Shown piece after piece: positions 36,330 to 45,075 of a stretch of 64,000 nt of DNA. Source of the DNA: an uncultured Candidatus Melainabacteria bacterium (GTDB lineage Bacteria; Cyanobacteriota; Vampirovibrionia; Gastranaerophilales; Gastranaerophilaceae); contig CAKVIC010000004.1 in the NCBI GenBank assembly GCA_934754655.1, positions 1-64,000 on the forward strand, given 5' to 3'. Position numbers and translations under genes: made by a program. The notes under the pieces were generated by a model, which was not told the DNA's origin, searched no databases, and saw only the letters and a program-made list of their open reading frames with translations. The first letter of the stretch is position 1; every line of letters starts with the position of its first letter.

Positions 36330-37156
36330 TTTGTTCGTACCTTATATATTTTTCTTAAATCTTTTAATACCGTGCATTTTTCGCGGTATTTATACATTTC
36401 TTCTAAATCTAATGACGCGTATATATAGCCTTCTTTTTTATCAATTTCATCCATATAATTGCCTTGATAATCAATAATCATTGAATGTCCTAAATTCATA
36501 TTATCATTTTTTAAATATCCTGTTTGTGTTAAAGCCACAAAATACGTTTGATTTTCTACCGCACGAGCAGTTGTCATAGAATCCCACGCAGCTTTTTTTG
36601 TATAACCCCAAGCAGCCATATTAATCAAAATATCTGCACCAGCTTTTCTGTAAGCCCTGTAAAGTTCCGGAAATCTGATATCATAACAAATTGAAAGCCC
36701 GACTTTGACGCCGTCTAAATCTACCATGACAGGTCCTCTGCCTGCTTCTATATAATCAGATTCATTGTCACCATAATACGAATAAAGATGAGTTTTTTCA
36801 TAAGTACAAATTATTTTTCCCTCACGATTAATAACAGGGCAACAATTTGCAAATTTTCCGTTTTGTTTTTTTCTTATAATACTTCCACCAATTATATTGA
36901 CATTATGTCTTTTAGCAATTCTTTTCAGCATTTTAACAGATTTAGCTTTTTGCAAAACTTCTGCGCAATTAGGAAAAGAATCACAATCCCAACCACATGT
37001 CCAAACCTCAGGTAAAACAATAATATCAACATCGTTGATTAATTTTAAAGGTTCTTGAATTAAGTGGCGCGTATGGTCAATATTGCTATCTAATTTGCCA
37101 ATTAAAGATTCCATTTGAATCGCAAGGATATTAACTATTTTATTTTTTTCTTCCAT
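36326..37156 (-). CDS. Carbon-nitrogen hydrolase (nitrilase superfamily)
   Basis: A 276-aa cytoplasmic amidase with the E-K-C triad: E50 (IVLPEVWTCG), K121 (YEKTHLYS) and C157 (GLSICYDIRFPELYR). It resembles omega-amidase/NIT2 and 2-oxoglutaramate or deaminated-glutathione amidases; the exact substrate is not clear. It overlaps both neighbours slightly (22 bp with the DUF374 gene, 4 bp with dacB), making one transcription unit. Confidence 0.88.
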   Translation of the reverse strand: MEEKNKIVNILAIQMESLIGKLDSNIDHTRHLIQEPLKLINDVDIIVLPEVWTCGWDCDSFPNCAEVLQKAKSVKMLKRIAKRHNVNIIGGSIIRKKQNGKFANCCPVINREGKIICTYEKTHLYSYYGDNESDYIEAGRGPVMVDLDGVKVGLSICYDIRFPELYRAYRKAGADILINMAAWGYTKKAAWDSMTTARAVENQTYFVALTQTGYLKNDNMNLGHSMIIDYQGNYMDEIDKKEGYIYASLDLEEMYKYREKCTVLKDLRKIYKVRTK

Positions 37157-37821
37157 AGTCCAAACCTATAAACCTTTTTATATTCTTCCGGTGCGATTTC
37201 ATCTAACTTTATAAGGCTATCGCGCAACTGTTTTTTTATTTTGTTTTCTTCTTCCTCATCACAATCTTCCGGAACATAAATAGGCTCACCATAAAGATTT
37301 ATCAATCTTACATCACAAAGTGGAACTTCAAGTTTATCCCAAGAAGGCAAGCGCAAAAAATTAAAATTACTAGAATACCAAGTGAGCGGTATAATTGGCG
37401 CACCAGAAAGCTTTGCAATTTTTATTACACCATCTTTTACCTCGTGCAAAGGTCCACGAGGCCCGTCTACCATTATAGCTCCGCATTCACCGGCTTTTAA
37501 AACTTCTATCATTTGACGGGTCGCTTCAACTGCACCGTGTTTTCCTTTTGAACCGCGCAATATCTTAAAGCCAAACAAGTTCTTGATAGGTCTTGCAACG
37601 ATTTCACCATCCATTGATGGGCTGATCATAACGCTAACTTGACTTCTATTTGGCAAACCATAAACGCAACATTGATGAGAATGCCACATTGCATATATAC
37701 AAGGCCCTTTTTGCGGAGCATTAACATTTTCTATATGCGTAAAATGTTGTTGAAATCTAAAAAATAATTCAACTAAACCGGCTATTTGCTCTACATTTTC
37801 TTTTTTTAATAATCTAACCAT
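37135..37821 (-). CDS. DUF374 lysophospholipid acyltransferase-like protein
   Basis: A membrane-associated acyltransferase of about 229 aa. CIYAMWHSHQCCVYG holds the H-based motif of DUF374, and GAIMVDGPRGPLHEVKDGVIKIAKLSGAPIIPLTWYSS is the family's second signature. The likely role is acylation of a glycolipid or lipid A-like molecule. The start is placed at ATG 37821 (MVRLLKK) because TATAAT lies exactly 6 bp before it with no Shine-Dalgarno sequence; the frame extends to TTG 37836 inside that promoter. Confidence 0.82.
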   Translation of the reverse strand: MVRLLKKENVEQIAGLVELFFRFQQHFTHIENVNAPQKGPCIYAMWHSHQCCVYGLPNRSQVSVMISPSMDGEIVARPIKNLFGFKILRGSKGKHGAVEATRQMIEVLKAGECGAIMVDGPRGPLHEVKDGVIKIAKLSGAPIIPLTWYSSNFNFLRLPSWDKLEVPLCDVRLINLYGEPIYVPEDCDEEEENKIKKQLRDSLIKLDEIAPEEYKKVYRFGLWKKKIK

Positions 37822-37827
37822 GTCTAA

Positions 37828-37833
37828 ATTATA
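37828..37833 (-). promoter_or_regulatory. -10 box of a probable leaderless promoter
   Basis: TATAAT (minus strand), TTAGAC, then ATG at 37821. The -35 region is weak, but the spacing matches the padR and histidine kinase promoters. Confidence 0.5.
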
Positions 37834-37880
37834 CAATAAATTTGAAAAAATGTGTTATACTATTTTTACTTGGAGGATTT

Positions 37881-38483
37881 ATGTTCAAATTTTTGGGAAA
37901 ACTTTTATTTGTATTTTTTATTACTCAAAATATTGTATTTGCTGGATACAACGACATTTTAATTGCAGATATTCAATATGATTGGATAAATAAATCTGAT
38001 GTCGAAAAACAAGAGATAATAAACGAAATTTCAGACATGCTTTTTGAAACTAAACTTGAAGCTAAATCTGATTTTAAAGCTCAATTAAAAGATTTCTTAA
38101 AAGATAAAAACTATAAAGAACATTATTACGCGGCCTCTGCCGGTTATAAAGAACTCGGGGAATACAATATTTCTGCGTTTTATGCAAAAAATAGCAAATA
38201 TATTTATATGTATGCAATACAAAACAAAAAAGATTTGTCAAAAATATATTACTATGATGCTTTGGGGCATTTGAGATATGTTGATTTTATAAACGGTGAT
38301 TATCCGGATTATCCATATTATTCCTACCAATACAAAATAAACGGAAAACCGGTAAGCGCTATATATTTTGTATCAAAAGACACTCAATATATGTATAATC
38401 CTGATGGAACATTTAAAGGTGTTTGGTTCAAGCATAATATGTATGATGAACATTCAAAAATTATTTTAAGAAGGACTGCATAA
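37881..38483 (+). CDS. Secreted protein of unknown function
   Basis: About 200 aa from ATG 37881, chosen because TTGGAGG precedes it (the frame also opens at TTG 37842). The signal peptide is MFKFLGKLLFVFFITQNIVF, ending near AGYND. The mature protein is rich in Tyr, Lys and Asp, with a helical first half and a beta-rich second half (IYYYDALGHLRYVDF; YPYYSYQYKINGKPVSAIYF; TQYMYNPDGTFKGVWF). I do not recognise it. It heads a plus-strand run with pncC and ftsI. Confidence 0.6.
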   Translation: MFKFLGKLLFVFFITQNIVFAGYNDILIADIQYDWINKSDVEKQEIINEISDMLFETKLEAKSDFKAQLKDFLKDKNYKEHYYAASAGYKELGEYNISAFYAKNSKYIYMYAIQNKKDLSKIYYYDALGHLRYVDFINGDYPDYPYYSYQYKINGKPVSAIYFVSKDTQYMYNPDGTFKGVWFKHNMYDEHSKIILRRTA

Positions 38484-38486
38484 TTA

Positions 38487-38969
38487 ATGAAATATTTAAA
38501 TGAAATCGCTAAAATTTTAATAGAAAAAAATTTAACTGTTTCAACAACAGAATCTTGTACCGGTGGACTTTTAAGTTCTTACTTAACCGATGTTTCAGGA
38601 AGTTCTTCATATACAACGCTTAATCTTGTAACTTATGCAAACAAAGCAAAACATAAAATGCTTGGCGTAAGTAGCGAAACTCTTGAAAATTTTGGTGCAG
38701 TAAGTGAACAATGTGCTTTAGAAATGGCTGAAGGTTTATACAAATTGACTAAATCTGATATTTGTATTTCTACAACAGGAATCGCAGGTCCAACCGGCGG
38801 AACGGAATTGAAACCTGTCGGTTTGATGTATAGCGCTATATTTATGAATAATAAAAATACAGTGTACAAAATTTTAGTCGATTCAAATACACCAAGAGTT
38901 GAAATGAAAAGAGCTTTTGTACAAAAAGTTTTAGAAAATTTGTATGAATTATTAAATTTAAAGAATTAA
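38487..38969 (+). CDS. pncC: Nicotinamide-nucleotide amidohydrolase (CinA C-terminal type)
   Basis: Stand-alone CinA C-terminal domain, 160 aa, which deamidates NMN to nicotinate mononucleotide in pyridine nucleotide salvage. The diagnostic motifs are STTESCTGGLLSSYLTDVSGSS, ALEMAEGL and STTGIAGPTGGTELKPVGLMY. The N-terminal molybdopterin-like domain of full CinA is absent, as in E. coli PncC. It lies 3 bp after the secreted protein gene. Confidence 0.92.
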   Translation: MKYLNEIAKILIEKNLTVSTTESCTGGLLSSYLTDVSGSSSYTTLNLVTYANKAKHKMLGVSSETLENFGAVSEQCALEMAEGLYKLTKSDICISTTGIAGPTGGTELKPVGLMYSAIFMNNKNTVYKILVDSNTPRVEMKRAFVQKVLENLYELLNLKN

Positions 38970-39031
38970 ATAAAAAAATCTTTTATACAAAGATATCTTG
39001 TGGTAAAATGCAAAAGAGGGAGCCGGTTAAT

Positions 39032-40759
39032 ATGCGACGAGATATTGAAAATAATATAGCTAAAAACAAAATGTTTTCTGAAAGATTGATGATTATTCAA
39101 ATAATTTTTGTCATTTTTGTCGCTTTTTTCATCTTATACCTTTTTTTAGTTCAAGTTTTTGATGTTAGACATTTTAGACAAAAAGCGCGTAATCAACGCA
39201 GAGCAAGCTCTTTCGTTATGCGTGGTAATATTTATGACACAAATGGTATAAAACTTGCAACTGATACTGTTTATTATGATATTTTTGCAAGAAAAGCTGA
39301 TTTTCAACACGAGCCTGAAGAATTAGCAAAAATGCTTGCTCCAATTTTAAAAATCTCTCAAGTAAATTTGACGGAAAAACTAAAACAAGATGTTCCTTTA
39401 ATTTCTTTGAAAAAAAATGTTGATAGACATACGCGCGATGAGATAGCAAAACTCAATCTCCGCGAAATCCCTATGGATAAAAAAAGCATAAGAACATATC
39501 CGCAGGGAGTTTTAGCAGCTCATGTTCTTGGATATTATAATTTTGATGCGGATATTGCATCAGGAGTCGAATTAACTGCCAAAGATAAATTAGAAAGTGC
39601 TAAAAAACAAGCAAATCTTGAAATTACACCAAAAGGCAAAGTTATTTATAATATTTCCACAGATCCGATTGCTGCAACAAAGCCTATAAAGGGTGAAGAT
39701 GTTACATTAACGATTAACGCTGCTGTTCAACACGTTTGTGAAAAAGCGCTTGTAAAAGCAATTCAAAAATTTAAAGCTTTTCGTGGCGCAGTTATTGTTA
39801 TGAACCCTAAAAACGGTGAAATTCTTGCTTACGCAGTCTATCCTTATTTTGACCCGAATAATTTTAAATCTGCAACAATTTTTCAAACAAAGAATTGGAC
39901 TTTAACCGACGTATTCCCGCCCGGCTCAACCTTCAAAACAATCACTGTTGCGTCTGCAATGGAGCTTGGGAAAATCAATAAATATACAAAAATTAATGAT
40001 ACCGGCAAAATCAAAGTCGGTTGGTGGTGGATAAAAAACTACGATTACAACAAACATCCAAATCCCGGCATGATTGATTTGGTATACTTGTTTGAACATT
40101 CAAGTAACGTTGCAACGGTAAAAGTCGCGCAACTTATGACAAAACACGAATATTATGATATTTTACGTAAATTTGGTTTTGGTGAAAAAACCGGTATTGA
40201 TTTACCTGGGGAATCTGTTGGGATTTTAAAACCTGCAAACCGTTGGGATATTTCTGACCATGCCAGTATGGGATATGGTTACGGCTCTTCTGTAACAGCG
40301 ATACAAATGGCATCTGCTGTTTCTGCAATCGCAAATAATGGAGTTAGAGTAACCCCACATGTTATAAAATATTCACCGGAAGAAGCTGCAACAAAAATTA
40401 AATCAACCCAAGTAATGACACCTGAACACGCACGCGCAGTAACAGAATTGTTAACTGAAAGTATAAATAGAGGAAAATCTTCTATAAAAAATGACTCATA
40501 TAATATTGCTGCAAAAACAGGTACATCAAGAAAACCGCGTGATGATGGCAAAGGTTACACAAATAAATTGTATACTTCTGTTGTCGGTTATTTACCAGCA
40601 AGCGATCCGCAAGTTTTGATTTATGTAATTGTCGATTCCGCTCAAGGGTATGAAATATGGGGAAACACAGTTGCAACACCAATATTTAATGAAATCACAT
40701 CGCAAATAACACATATTTTAAATTTGCAACCAGATAAAAATGTTGGTAAAATAAGGTAA
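39032..40759 (+). CDS. Class B penicillin-binding protein, FtsI/PBP2-like transpeptidase
   Basis: Septal or elongation transpeptidase of about 575 aa. A cytoplasmic N-terminus is followed by one membrane helix (IIQIIFVIFVAFFILYLFLVQVF), a pedestal domain with RRASSFVMRGNIYDTNGIKLA, and the transpeptidase domain with the SxxK serine in PPGSTFKTITV, SSN in EHSSNVATV and KTGT in AAKTGTSRKP. The start at 39032 has GAGGGAG upstream; an ATG at 39008 has none. It directly precedes murE, the order of the dcw cluster, which favours FtsI. Confidence 0.88.
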   Translation: MRRDIENNIAKNKMFSERLMIIQIIFVIFVAFFILYLFLVQVFDVRHFRQKARNQRRASSFVMRGNIYDTNGIKLATDTVYYDIFARKADFQHEPEELAKMLAPILKISQVNLTEKLKQDVPLISLKKNVDRHTRDEIAKLNLREIPMDKKSIRTYPQGVLAAHVLGYYNFDADIASGVELTAKDKLESAKKQANLEITPKGKVIYNISTDPIAATKPIKGEDVTLTINAAVQHVCEKALVKAIQKFKAFRGAVIVMNPKNGEILAYAVYPYFDPNNFKSATIFQTKNWTLTDVFPPGSTFKTITVASAMELGKINKYTKINDTGKIKVGWWWIKNYDYNKHPNPGMIDLVYLFEHSSNVATVKVAQLMTKHEYYDILRKFGFGEKTGIDLPGESVGILKPANRWDISDHASMGYGYGSSVTAIQMASAVSAIANNGVRVTPHVIKYSPEEAATKIKSTQVMTPEHARAVTELLTESINRGKSSIKNDSYNIAAKTGTSRKPRDDGKGYTNKLYTSVVGYLPASDPQVLIYVIVDSAQGYEIWGNTVATPIFNEITSQITHILNLQPDKNVGKIR

Positions 40760-40794
40760 ATAAATAATAATTAAATTATATAAAAGAGGTAAAA

Positions 40795-42264
40795 ATGAGA
40801 TTAGAAAATATATCTGAATACATAAATTTTGAAGAATTAGTTAATTTTAATGACGCTTTTGGCGAAATAGAAGGCGTTTCATATAATTCTAAAAATGTAG
40901 AAAAAAATTATATTTTTGTTTGTCTTGTAGGTGAACACGTTGATGGACATGAATTTGTTCAAGAAGCAGTTGATAACGGCGCAATTGCAGTTATCGCAAA
41001 TAAAATTTTAAATTTAGACATTCCACAAATTATCGTATCAGATACAAATATTGCTTTAGCACAAATTGCAAGCGAGTTTTACGGAAATCCTTCTAAAAAA
41101 CTTAATGTAATTGGTGTTACGGGTACAAATGGAAAAACTACAGTAACACATCTTATTCAAAAATTATTTGAAGCAGAAAATGAAAAATGCGCTTTGATTG
41201 GAACGTTAGGATACAAATTGAATAGTACAGATGAAAAATATTTAGATTGTCATCATACGACGCCTCAAGCACCTGAATTACAAAAATTGCTTTATGAAAT
41301 CAATGAAAATTGCTATGATAATGTCGTGATGGAAGTTTCTTCGCATTCGCTTGTTCAACACAGAGTTGATAACATTGATTTTAATGGAGCTGTTTTCACC
41401 AATTTAACGCAAGACCATTTAGATTTTCATATTACAATGGAAAATTATTTTAAAGCAAAAGCAATTTTATTCGACAACCTTGTTTTTGGCGATTTTGCAG
41501 TAATCAATGCTGATGATTCTTACGCAGACCGTTTTCTTAAAATAATTTCGCCAACAGTTAGCACATTTACTTACGGTATAAATAAAAAAGCAGATGTAAT
41601 GGCTAAAAACCTTAAATTTACTGATACTGGCGCAACTTTCACTTGTAATGTTCAAGGAAAAGAATATCCTGTTTCTTTAATTATGAACGGAATGTTTTCA
41701 GTTTATAACGTGCTCGCTGCTTTAACAACAGCTTTAGCATCAGGTTTTAATATAGAAAATTGTATCAAAACTTTGAAAAATATTGCAGGTGTCGCAGGAA
41801 GATTTGAAATAATTACAACAAAACCAACTGTAATAGTTGATTATGCTCACACTCCAGATGGTTTAGAAAATGTTTTAAAAGTTGCCAAAACAATAACACC
41901 AAAAGACGGTAAGTTAATTTGTGTGTTTGGTTGTGGCGGTGATAGAGATGCAACAAAACGTCCTAAAATGGGAAGAATAGCAGAAAGTATTGCTGATAAA
42001 ATAATTATTACTAATGATAATCCACGCTCGGAAGATCCACAACAAATTATCACCGATATTTTAGCAGGATTAGAAAGCACTAATAACGTAATAGTTGAAC
42101 CAGATAGGGAACTTGCTATAAAACTTGCGGCTGAAAATGCAAATATAAATGATGTGGTTTTAGTTGCTGGTAAAGGACATGAAGATTATCAAATTTTGGC
42201 AGATAAAACTATTCATTTTGATGATAGAGAAAAAGTTAGAGAAATTTTTGTCGGAGAAGAATAA
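40795..42264 (+). CDS. murE: UDP-MurNAc-tripeptide synthetase MurE (meso-DAP-adding)
   Basis: ATP-dependent Mur ligase, 489 aa, adding the third residue of the peptidoglycan stem peptide in the cytoplasm. The ATP-binding loop is GVTGTNGKTT; family motifs include HHTTPQAPEL, EVSSHSLVQHRV, DYAHTPDGLENVL and GCGGDRD. The DNPRSEDP sequence is the signature selecting meso-diaminopimelate rather than lysine, consistent with dapB and asd in this window. Its stop is adjacent to the ATG of the NagA-like gene. Confidence 0.96.
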   Translation: MRLENISEYINFEELVNFNDAFGEIEGVSYNSKNVEKNYIFVCLVGEHVDGHEFVQEAVDNGAIAVIANKILNLDIPQIIVSDTNIALAQIASEFYGNPSKKLNVIGVTGTNGKTTVTHLIQKLFEAENEKCALIGTLGYKLNSTDEKYLDCHHTTPQAPELQKLLYEINENCYDNVVMEVSSHSLVQHRVDNIDFNGAVFTNLTQDHLDFHITMENYFKAKAILFDNLVFGDFAVINADDSYADRFLKIISPTVSTFTYGINKKADVMAKNLKFTDTGATFTCNVQGKEYPVSLIMNGMFSVYNVLAALTTALASGFNIENCIKTLKNIAGVAGRFEIITTKPTVIVDYAHTPDGLENVLKVAKTITPKDGKLICVFGCGGDRDATKRPKMGRIAESIADKIIITNDNPRSEDPQQIITDILAGLESTNNVIVEPDRELAIKLAAENANINDVVLVAGKGHEDYQILADKTIHFDDREKVREIFVGEE

Positions 42265-43173
42265 ATGTCATTTTCAACACCAATGTTTTTAGAACAACAT
42301 TGTCACGGAGCTTATGGAATAGATTTTAATTCTGCATCTTGTGATGAAATCAATTATTTAATGTCTAAATTGTTTCAACACGGCGTGTGGGGAATTTTTC
42401 CGACTTTAGTGACTGATAGTGTTGAAAATATTAAACGACAAATAGAAATTATAAAACAAGCTGCGAAATCAGATTTAAAAAATTCAACCAAAATATTGGG
42501 TATACATCTTGAGGGAATTTTTATTAACCCTTTAAAAAAAGGAATTCACAACCAAGATTGGATATTAGAGCCAAACGTAAAAAATTACAAATTGATTGAA
42601 GATGATTTTATTAAAATTGTAACTATGGCACCAGAATTGGATAAAGGTTTGATTGATTATTTGAAGAATAAAAATATAAAAATTCAAGCTGGTCATTGTG
42701 TTGGCGGTGATTTATCTAAAGTTGACGGTGCAACACATATATTTAACGGAATGGCAGGAATTTCTCATCGCGCAAAAAGTACGGCTTTATCGACCTTAAT
42801 TGACGATTCCTTGTTTTCTGAAATTATATGTGATTTTCATCATGTAAACGAAGATGCCGTAAAACTTTTCTTTAAATCAAAACCTAATAATAAAGTAATA
42901 TTGATAAGTGATTCACTTCCAATAACAAATAGTGATTTGAAATCAACAATTTTTGCAGGTTCTGAAATTTTTTATGACGGACAAGTCGCAACATCAACAG
43001 AGGGAACAATTGCAGGCAGTACTGATTTATTAGATTCAATTGTTAAAAAACTTTGTGAAAGAAAATTATTTAAGCCGGAATACGTTTTAAACACGTATTA
43101 TTATCATAATCTGCAACCGCAAAACGAAATTTTGTGGAACGATAACGGAACAATTGCAAAAATTTATTGTTAA
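42265..43173 (+). CDS. nagA: N-acetylglucosamine-6-phosphate deacetylase-like amidohydrolase
   Basis: A TIM-barrel amidohydrolase of 302 aa, shorter than usual NagA (about 380). The missing part is the small beta-sandwich domain formed by both ends. Metal and active-site motifs are kept: HxH (H12, H14), E83 in GIHLEG, H144 (AGHCVGG), H158 (THIFNGMAG), the CDFHHV segment and catalytic D216 (LISDSLPI). It would recycle amino sugars from peptidoglycan, fitting its coupling to murE. The shortened form leaves some doubt about the substrate. Confidence 0.8.
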   Translation: MSFSTPMFLEQHCHGAYGIDFNSASCDEINYLMSKLFQHGVWGIFPTLVTDSVENIKRQIEIIKQAAKSDLKNSTKILGIHLEGIFINPLKKGIHNQDWILEPNVKNYKLIEDDFIKIVTMAPELDKGLIDYLKNKNIKIQAGHCVGGDLSKVDGATHIFNGMAGISHRAKSTALSTLIDDSLFSEIICDFHHVNEDAVKLFFKSKPNNKVILISDSLPITNSDLKSTIFAGSEIFYDGQVATSTEGTIAGSTDLLDSIVKKLCERKLFKPEYVLNTYYYHNLQPQNEILWNDNGTIAKIYC

Positions 43174-43231
43174 TAAAAATTCCTTTATGGTATATTAAAT
43201 TGTGTGATAGCAGTGTATTATAGGAGAAAAA

Positions 43232-43585
43232 ATGAATATAGCAAAAATAAATGGTTTCATAAATATGAAAAACAATGTTAATACCATAAATTTTAAATCT
43301 GAAAAAAATAATTCAAAATACGAAAAAGCGCTTCAAAAAAGAGCTTATATTGAATCAAAAACAAAAACTCTTGAAGATTTATGCCTTGTAAGTTTTTTAG
43401 GTGTAATAACTACAGGTTTTTTAAATTCATCAGTAATAGAAAATAAAAATCCAAAAACAAATAAATTTTGCATAGGTTTTGCAATCGCAACATTAGCACT
43501 TTTTATTACGAAATTTATAAAACAAATTCAATTATCAAAACAATTTGAAAAAGAAAACAAAGATGAGATTAGCAGTTTTGAATAA
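43232..43585 (+). CDS. Tagged small membrane protein
   Basis: A 117-aa protein beginning MNIAKINGFINMKNNVNTINFKSEKN, with both tag halves (GFIN and TINFK). Two membrane helices follow (about 50-68, LCLVSFLGVITTGFLNSSV; and 77-95, FCIGFAIATLALFITKFI), then a charged tail. The start has AGGAGAAA. Function unknown. It lies between nagA and the repeat flanking B2. Confidence 0.6.
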   Translation: MNIAKINGFINMKNNVNTINFKSEKNNSKYEKALQKRAYIESKTKTLEDLCLVSFLGVITTGFLNSSVIENKNPKTNKFCIGFAIATLALFITKFIKQIQLSKQFEKENKDEISSFE

Positions 43586-43633
43586 AAAAAACATGTTAAT
43601 TCTACTGATGATTTAATTGGATGAGTTTTATTT

Positions 43634-43690
43634 GTCATGAGTCACTTATTTCAGCATCTCGCCAGCGTTGAACCTTGCGCCAAGCAAGTT
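43634..43690. repeat. Type-2 palindromic repeat unit (inverted orientation)
   Basis: A copy of the GATGCTGAAACGAG repeat, here on the opposite strand (TTTCAGCATCTCGCCAGCG), ending in CTTGCGCCAAGCAAG, just upstream of the B2 promoter, as at 26828 and 53952. Confidence 0.75.
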
Positions 43691-43753
43691 ATTTATTTTA
43701 AACTTTTCATGATAAAATTCTTTTATAGAAAAAACTAAACGAGGGGTGTATTA

Positions 43754-44083
43754 ATGAAAATTGGATTTAATCCTGCAATAAAGAATCAAAACTTGTATAA
43801 CACAAAACATAACGCCAGCGAGCAAACTAGCATACCTAACAATCAACTAGCGTTCAAAAAAGTTAATCAAAAATATTATGATATGGCAGAAAAGATGCAT
43901 AAAGATTGGGGAGCAATGACATCAGAATGGATAGAATGGTTTACAGACGACTTCGCATTATGGAAAGAAATTTCAAAACAGGATGCCATTGACACAATGA
44001 ATGCAGTACGTAAATTTGTAAGTGTTGGCAGTTTAAAAGCATTCGAAACTACATATAACTTTGTAAAAAATTATAAAAATTAA
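43754..44083 (+). CDS. Gene B2: tagged small protein, B family
   Basis: The 109-aa second B paralogue: MKIGFNPAIKNQN at the N-terminus, NNQLAFKKVNQKYYDMAEKM, and a C-terminal half that differs from B1 (EWIEWFTDDFALWKEISKQDAIDTMNAVRKF). The upstream sequence, including GAGGGGTGTATTA before ATG, is nearly identical to those of B1 and B3. It converges on a truncated A fragment with a 4-bp overlap. Function unknown. Confidence 0.7.
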   Translation: MKIGFNPAIKNQNLYNTKHNASEQTSIPNNQLAFKKVNQKYYDMAEKMHKDWGAMTSEWIEWFTDDFALWKEISKQDAIDTMNAVRKFVSVGSLKAFETTYNFVKNYKN

Positions 44084-44208
44084 TCAAATAGCATATTATT
44101 GAATTTATTATTTGCAAAATTCCCAATACCAGTTCCTAACATAGAGCCTGTAACTCCAAACATTTTTGAGCCAATCGCTCCACAATAACCAGACAAAGTA
44201 ATTGAGCC
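44080..44208 (-). pseudogene. Truncated 3' end of a gene A homologue (A')
   Basis: 43 codons encoding GSITLSGYCGAIGSKMFGVT to NNMLFD and a stop, matching the C-terminus of gene A almost residue for residue. Most base differences are at third codon positions, so it diverged while still coding. It starts abruptly at GGCTCAAT, where it joins a GC-rich element, and has no start codon. It overlaps the B2 stop. Confidence 0.8.
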
Positions 44209-44276
44209 GGCTGGGGCGGAGTCACTTAGGCGAAACTCCCGCCCCGCCGATGGCGGGTACGGGCGCGCGGAGCAAA
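44209..44276. repeat. 68-bp GC-rich double-hairpin element, copy 1
   Basis: Very GC-rich in an AT-rich genome. It contains GGGGCGGAGT facing ACTCCCGCCCC across an 18-bp loop, and a tight CCCGCC-ATC-GGCGGG hairpin (given on the minus strand). The sequence is identical, inverted, to 53365-53432, and in both places it abuts the same truncated A codon. Confidence 0.75.
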
Positions 44277-44280
44277 TTCA

Positions 44281-44570
44281 AGACGGCGGATTTGCGGTAA
44301 AACAATTTGTCATGCTGAACTCGTTTCAGCATCTCGCCAGCGTAGAAGCTTTGCGTCAAGCAAACGGTTCACTTGAATATCCCTTTGTTCACTGGTCAGA
44401 TCCTGAAATAAATTCAGGATGACAGGAAAAATAAACCGTGAATTTGCGGTAAAACAATTTGTCATGAGGCACTCGTTTCAGCATCTTACCGACACAGAAC
44501 CTTGCGCTAATCAAACTTCTTATTTACATTCTCTCCAGCTCACTTCCTGAAATAAATTTAGGATGTTCAA
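44281..44570. repeat. Mosaic of dispersed palindromic repeats
   Basis: In order: an AAATCCGC-type flank (44283-44295), an inverted type-2 unit (about 44308-44365), a type-1 unit (TCCTGAAATAAATTCAGGAT, 44402-44421), a further flank, a second inverted type-2 unit (about 44459-44515) and a decayed type-1 unit near 44545. There is no gene in 44209-44620. Confidence 0.8.
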
Positions 44571-44624
44571 AAAACTTGCATGCAACCACAAGTTTTTAGT
44601 AAAAATCTGCATTTAACCACAAAA

Positions 44625-44690
44625 ATATTCAATTGAAACAGCCACAAAATTTGCAATAAATTTATTAGGTTCAATTATTACTAAAGCTTA
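44625..44690 (+). pseudogene. Second gene A fragment, opposite strand
   Basis: The bases from AAAATATTC onward translate to a segment ending in TKFAINLLGSIITKA and a stop. This matches the part of gene A just before the A' fragment (gene A has TAKSATNLLGSIT). It is on the plus strand while A' is on the minus strand about 420 bp away, indicating a rearrangement through a former A copy. Confidence 0.45.
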
Positions 44691-44974
44691 GTATCAACTT
44701 TGCAAGATTGTTTTCCAGTGGTGTTTTCAAGAAAAGAAAAATTATCGCCAAGCTCTTTTTCAATTAATTCAACCAAAGCATGCGGTTTTAATTCTAAACC
44801 TTCAGCAATTCTCCAAAGTGTTGAAAATTGAGGGTCTTTAATCCCATTTTCTAAATCTGCCCACATAGACTTCCCCATAGCAATTTCATCGGCACTTTTT
44901 GTGATAGATTTTTTACGCTGGTTTTTAACCACTTTTGCGATAGCTTTTTGTAATTCATTTTTCAACTCTTGCAT
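44681..44974 (-). CDS. XRE-family helix-turn-helix regulator
   Basis: A 97-aa DNA-binding protein from ATG 44974 (MQELKNEL). The frame opens further upstream, but that would run through a palindromic operator-like site. The HTH is SITKSADEIAMGKSMWADLENGIKDPQFSTLWRIAEGLELKPHALVELI, the Cro/CI-like fold. It is divergent from the glycan gene cluster that begins at 45076, so it may control that cluster and itself. Confidence 0.8.
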   Translation of the reverse strand: MQELKNELQKAIAKVVKNQRKKSITKSADEIAMGKSMWADLENGIKDPQFSTLWRIAEGLELKPHALVELIEKELGDNFSFLENTTGKQSCKVDTKL

Positions 44975-44998
44975 ATATTTTATTATTGTTCTAATATA

Positions 44999-45026
44999 AT
45001 GACAGGTTGTCATAATATTATGACAG
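44999..45026. promoter_or_regulatory. Palindromic operator candidate between the XRE gene and glycan genes
   Basis: TGACA-GGT-TGTCA (45000-45012) is a perfect inverted repeat, followed 8 bp later by a further half-site TGACAG (45021-45026). It lies in the divergent promoter region of the XRE regulator. Confidence 0.6.
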
Positions 45027-45075
45027 AACAAAAAAATATATTCATCACTTGTGTAATAAAAAATAAGGGGAATTT

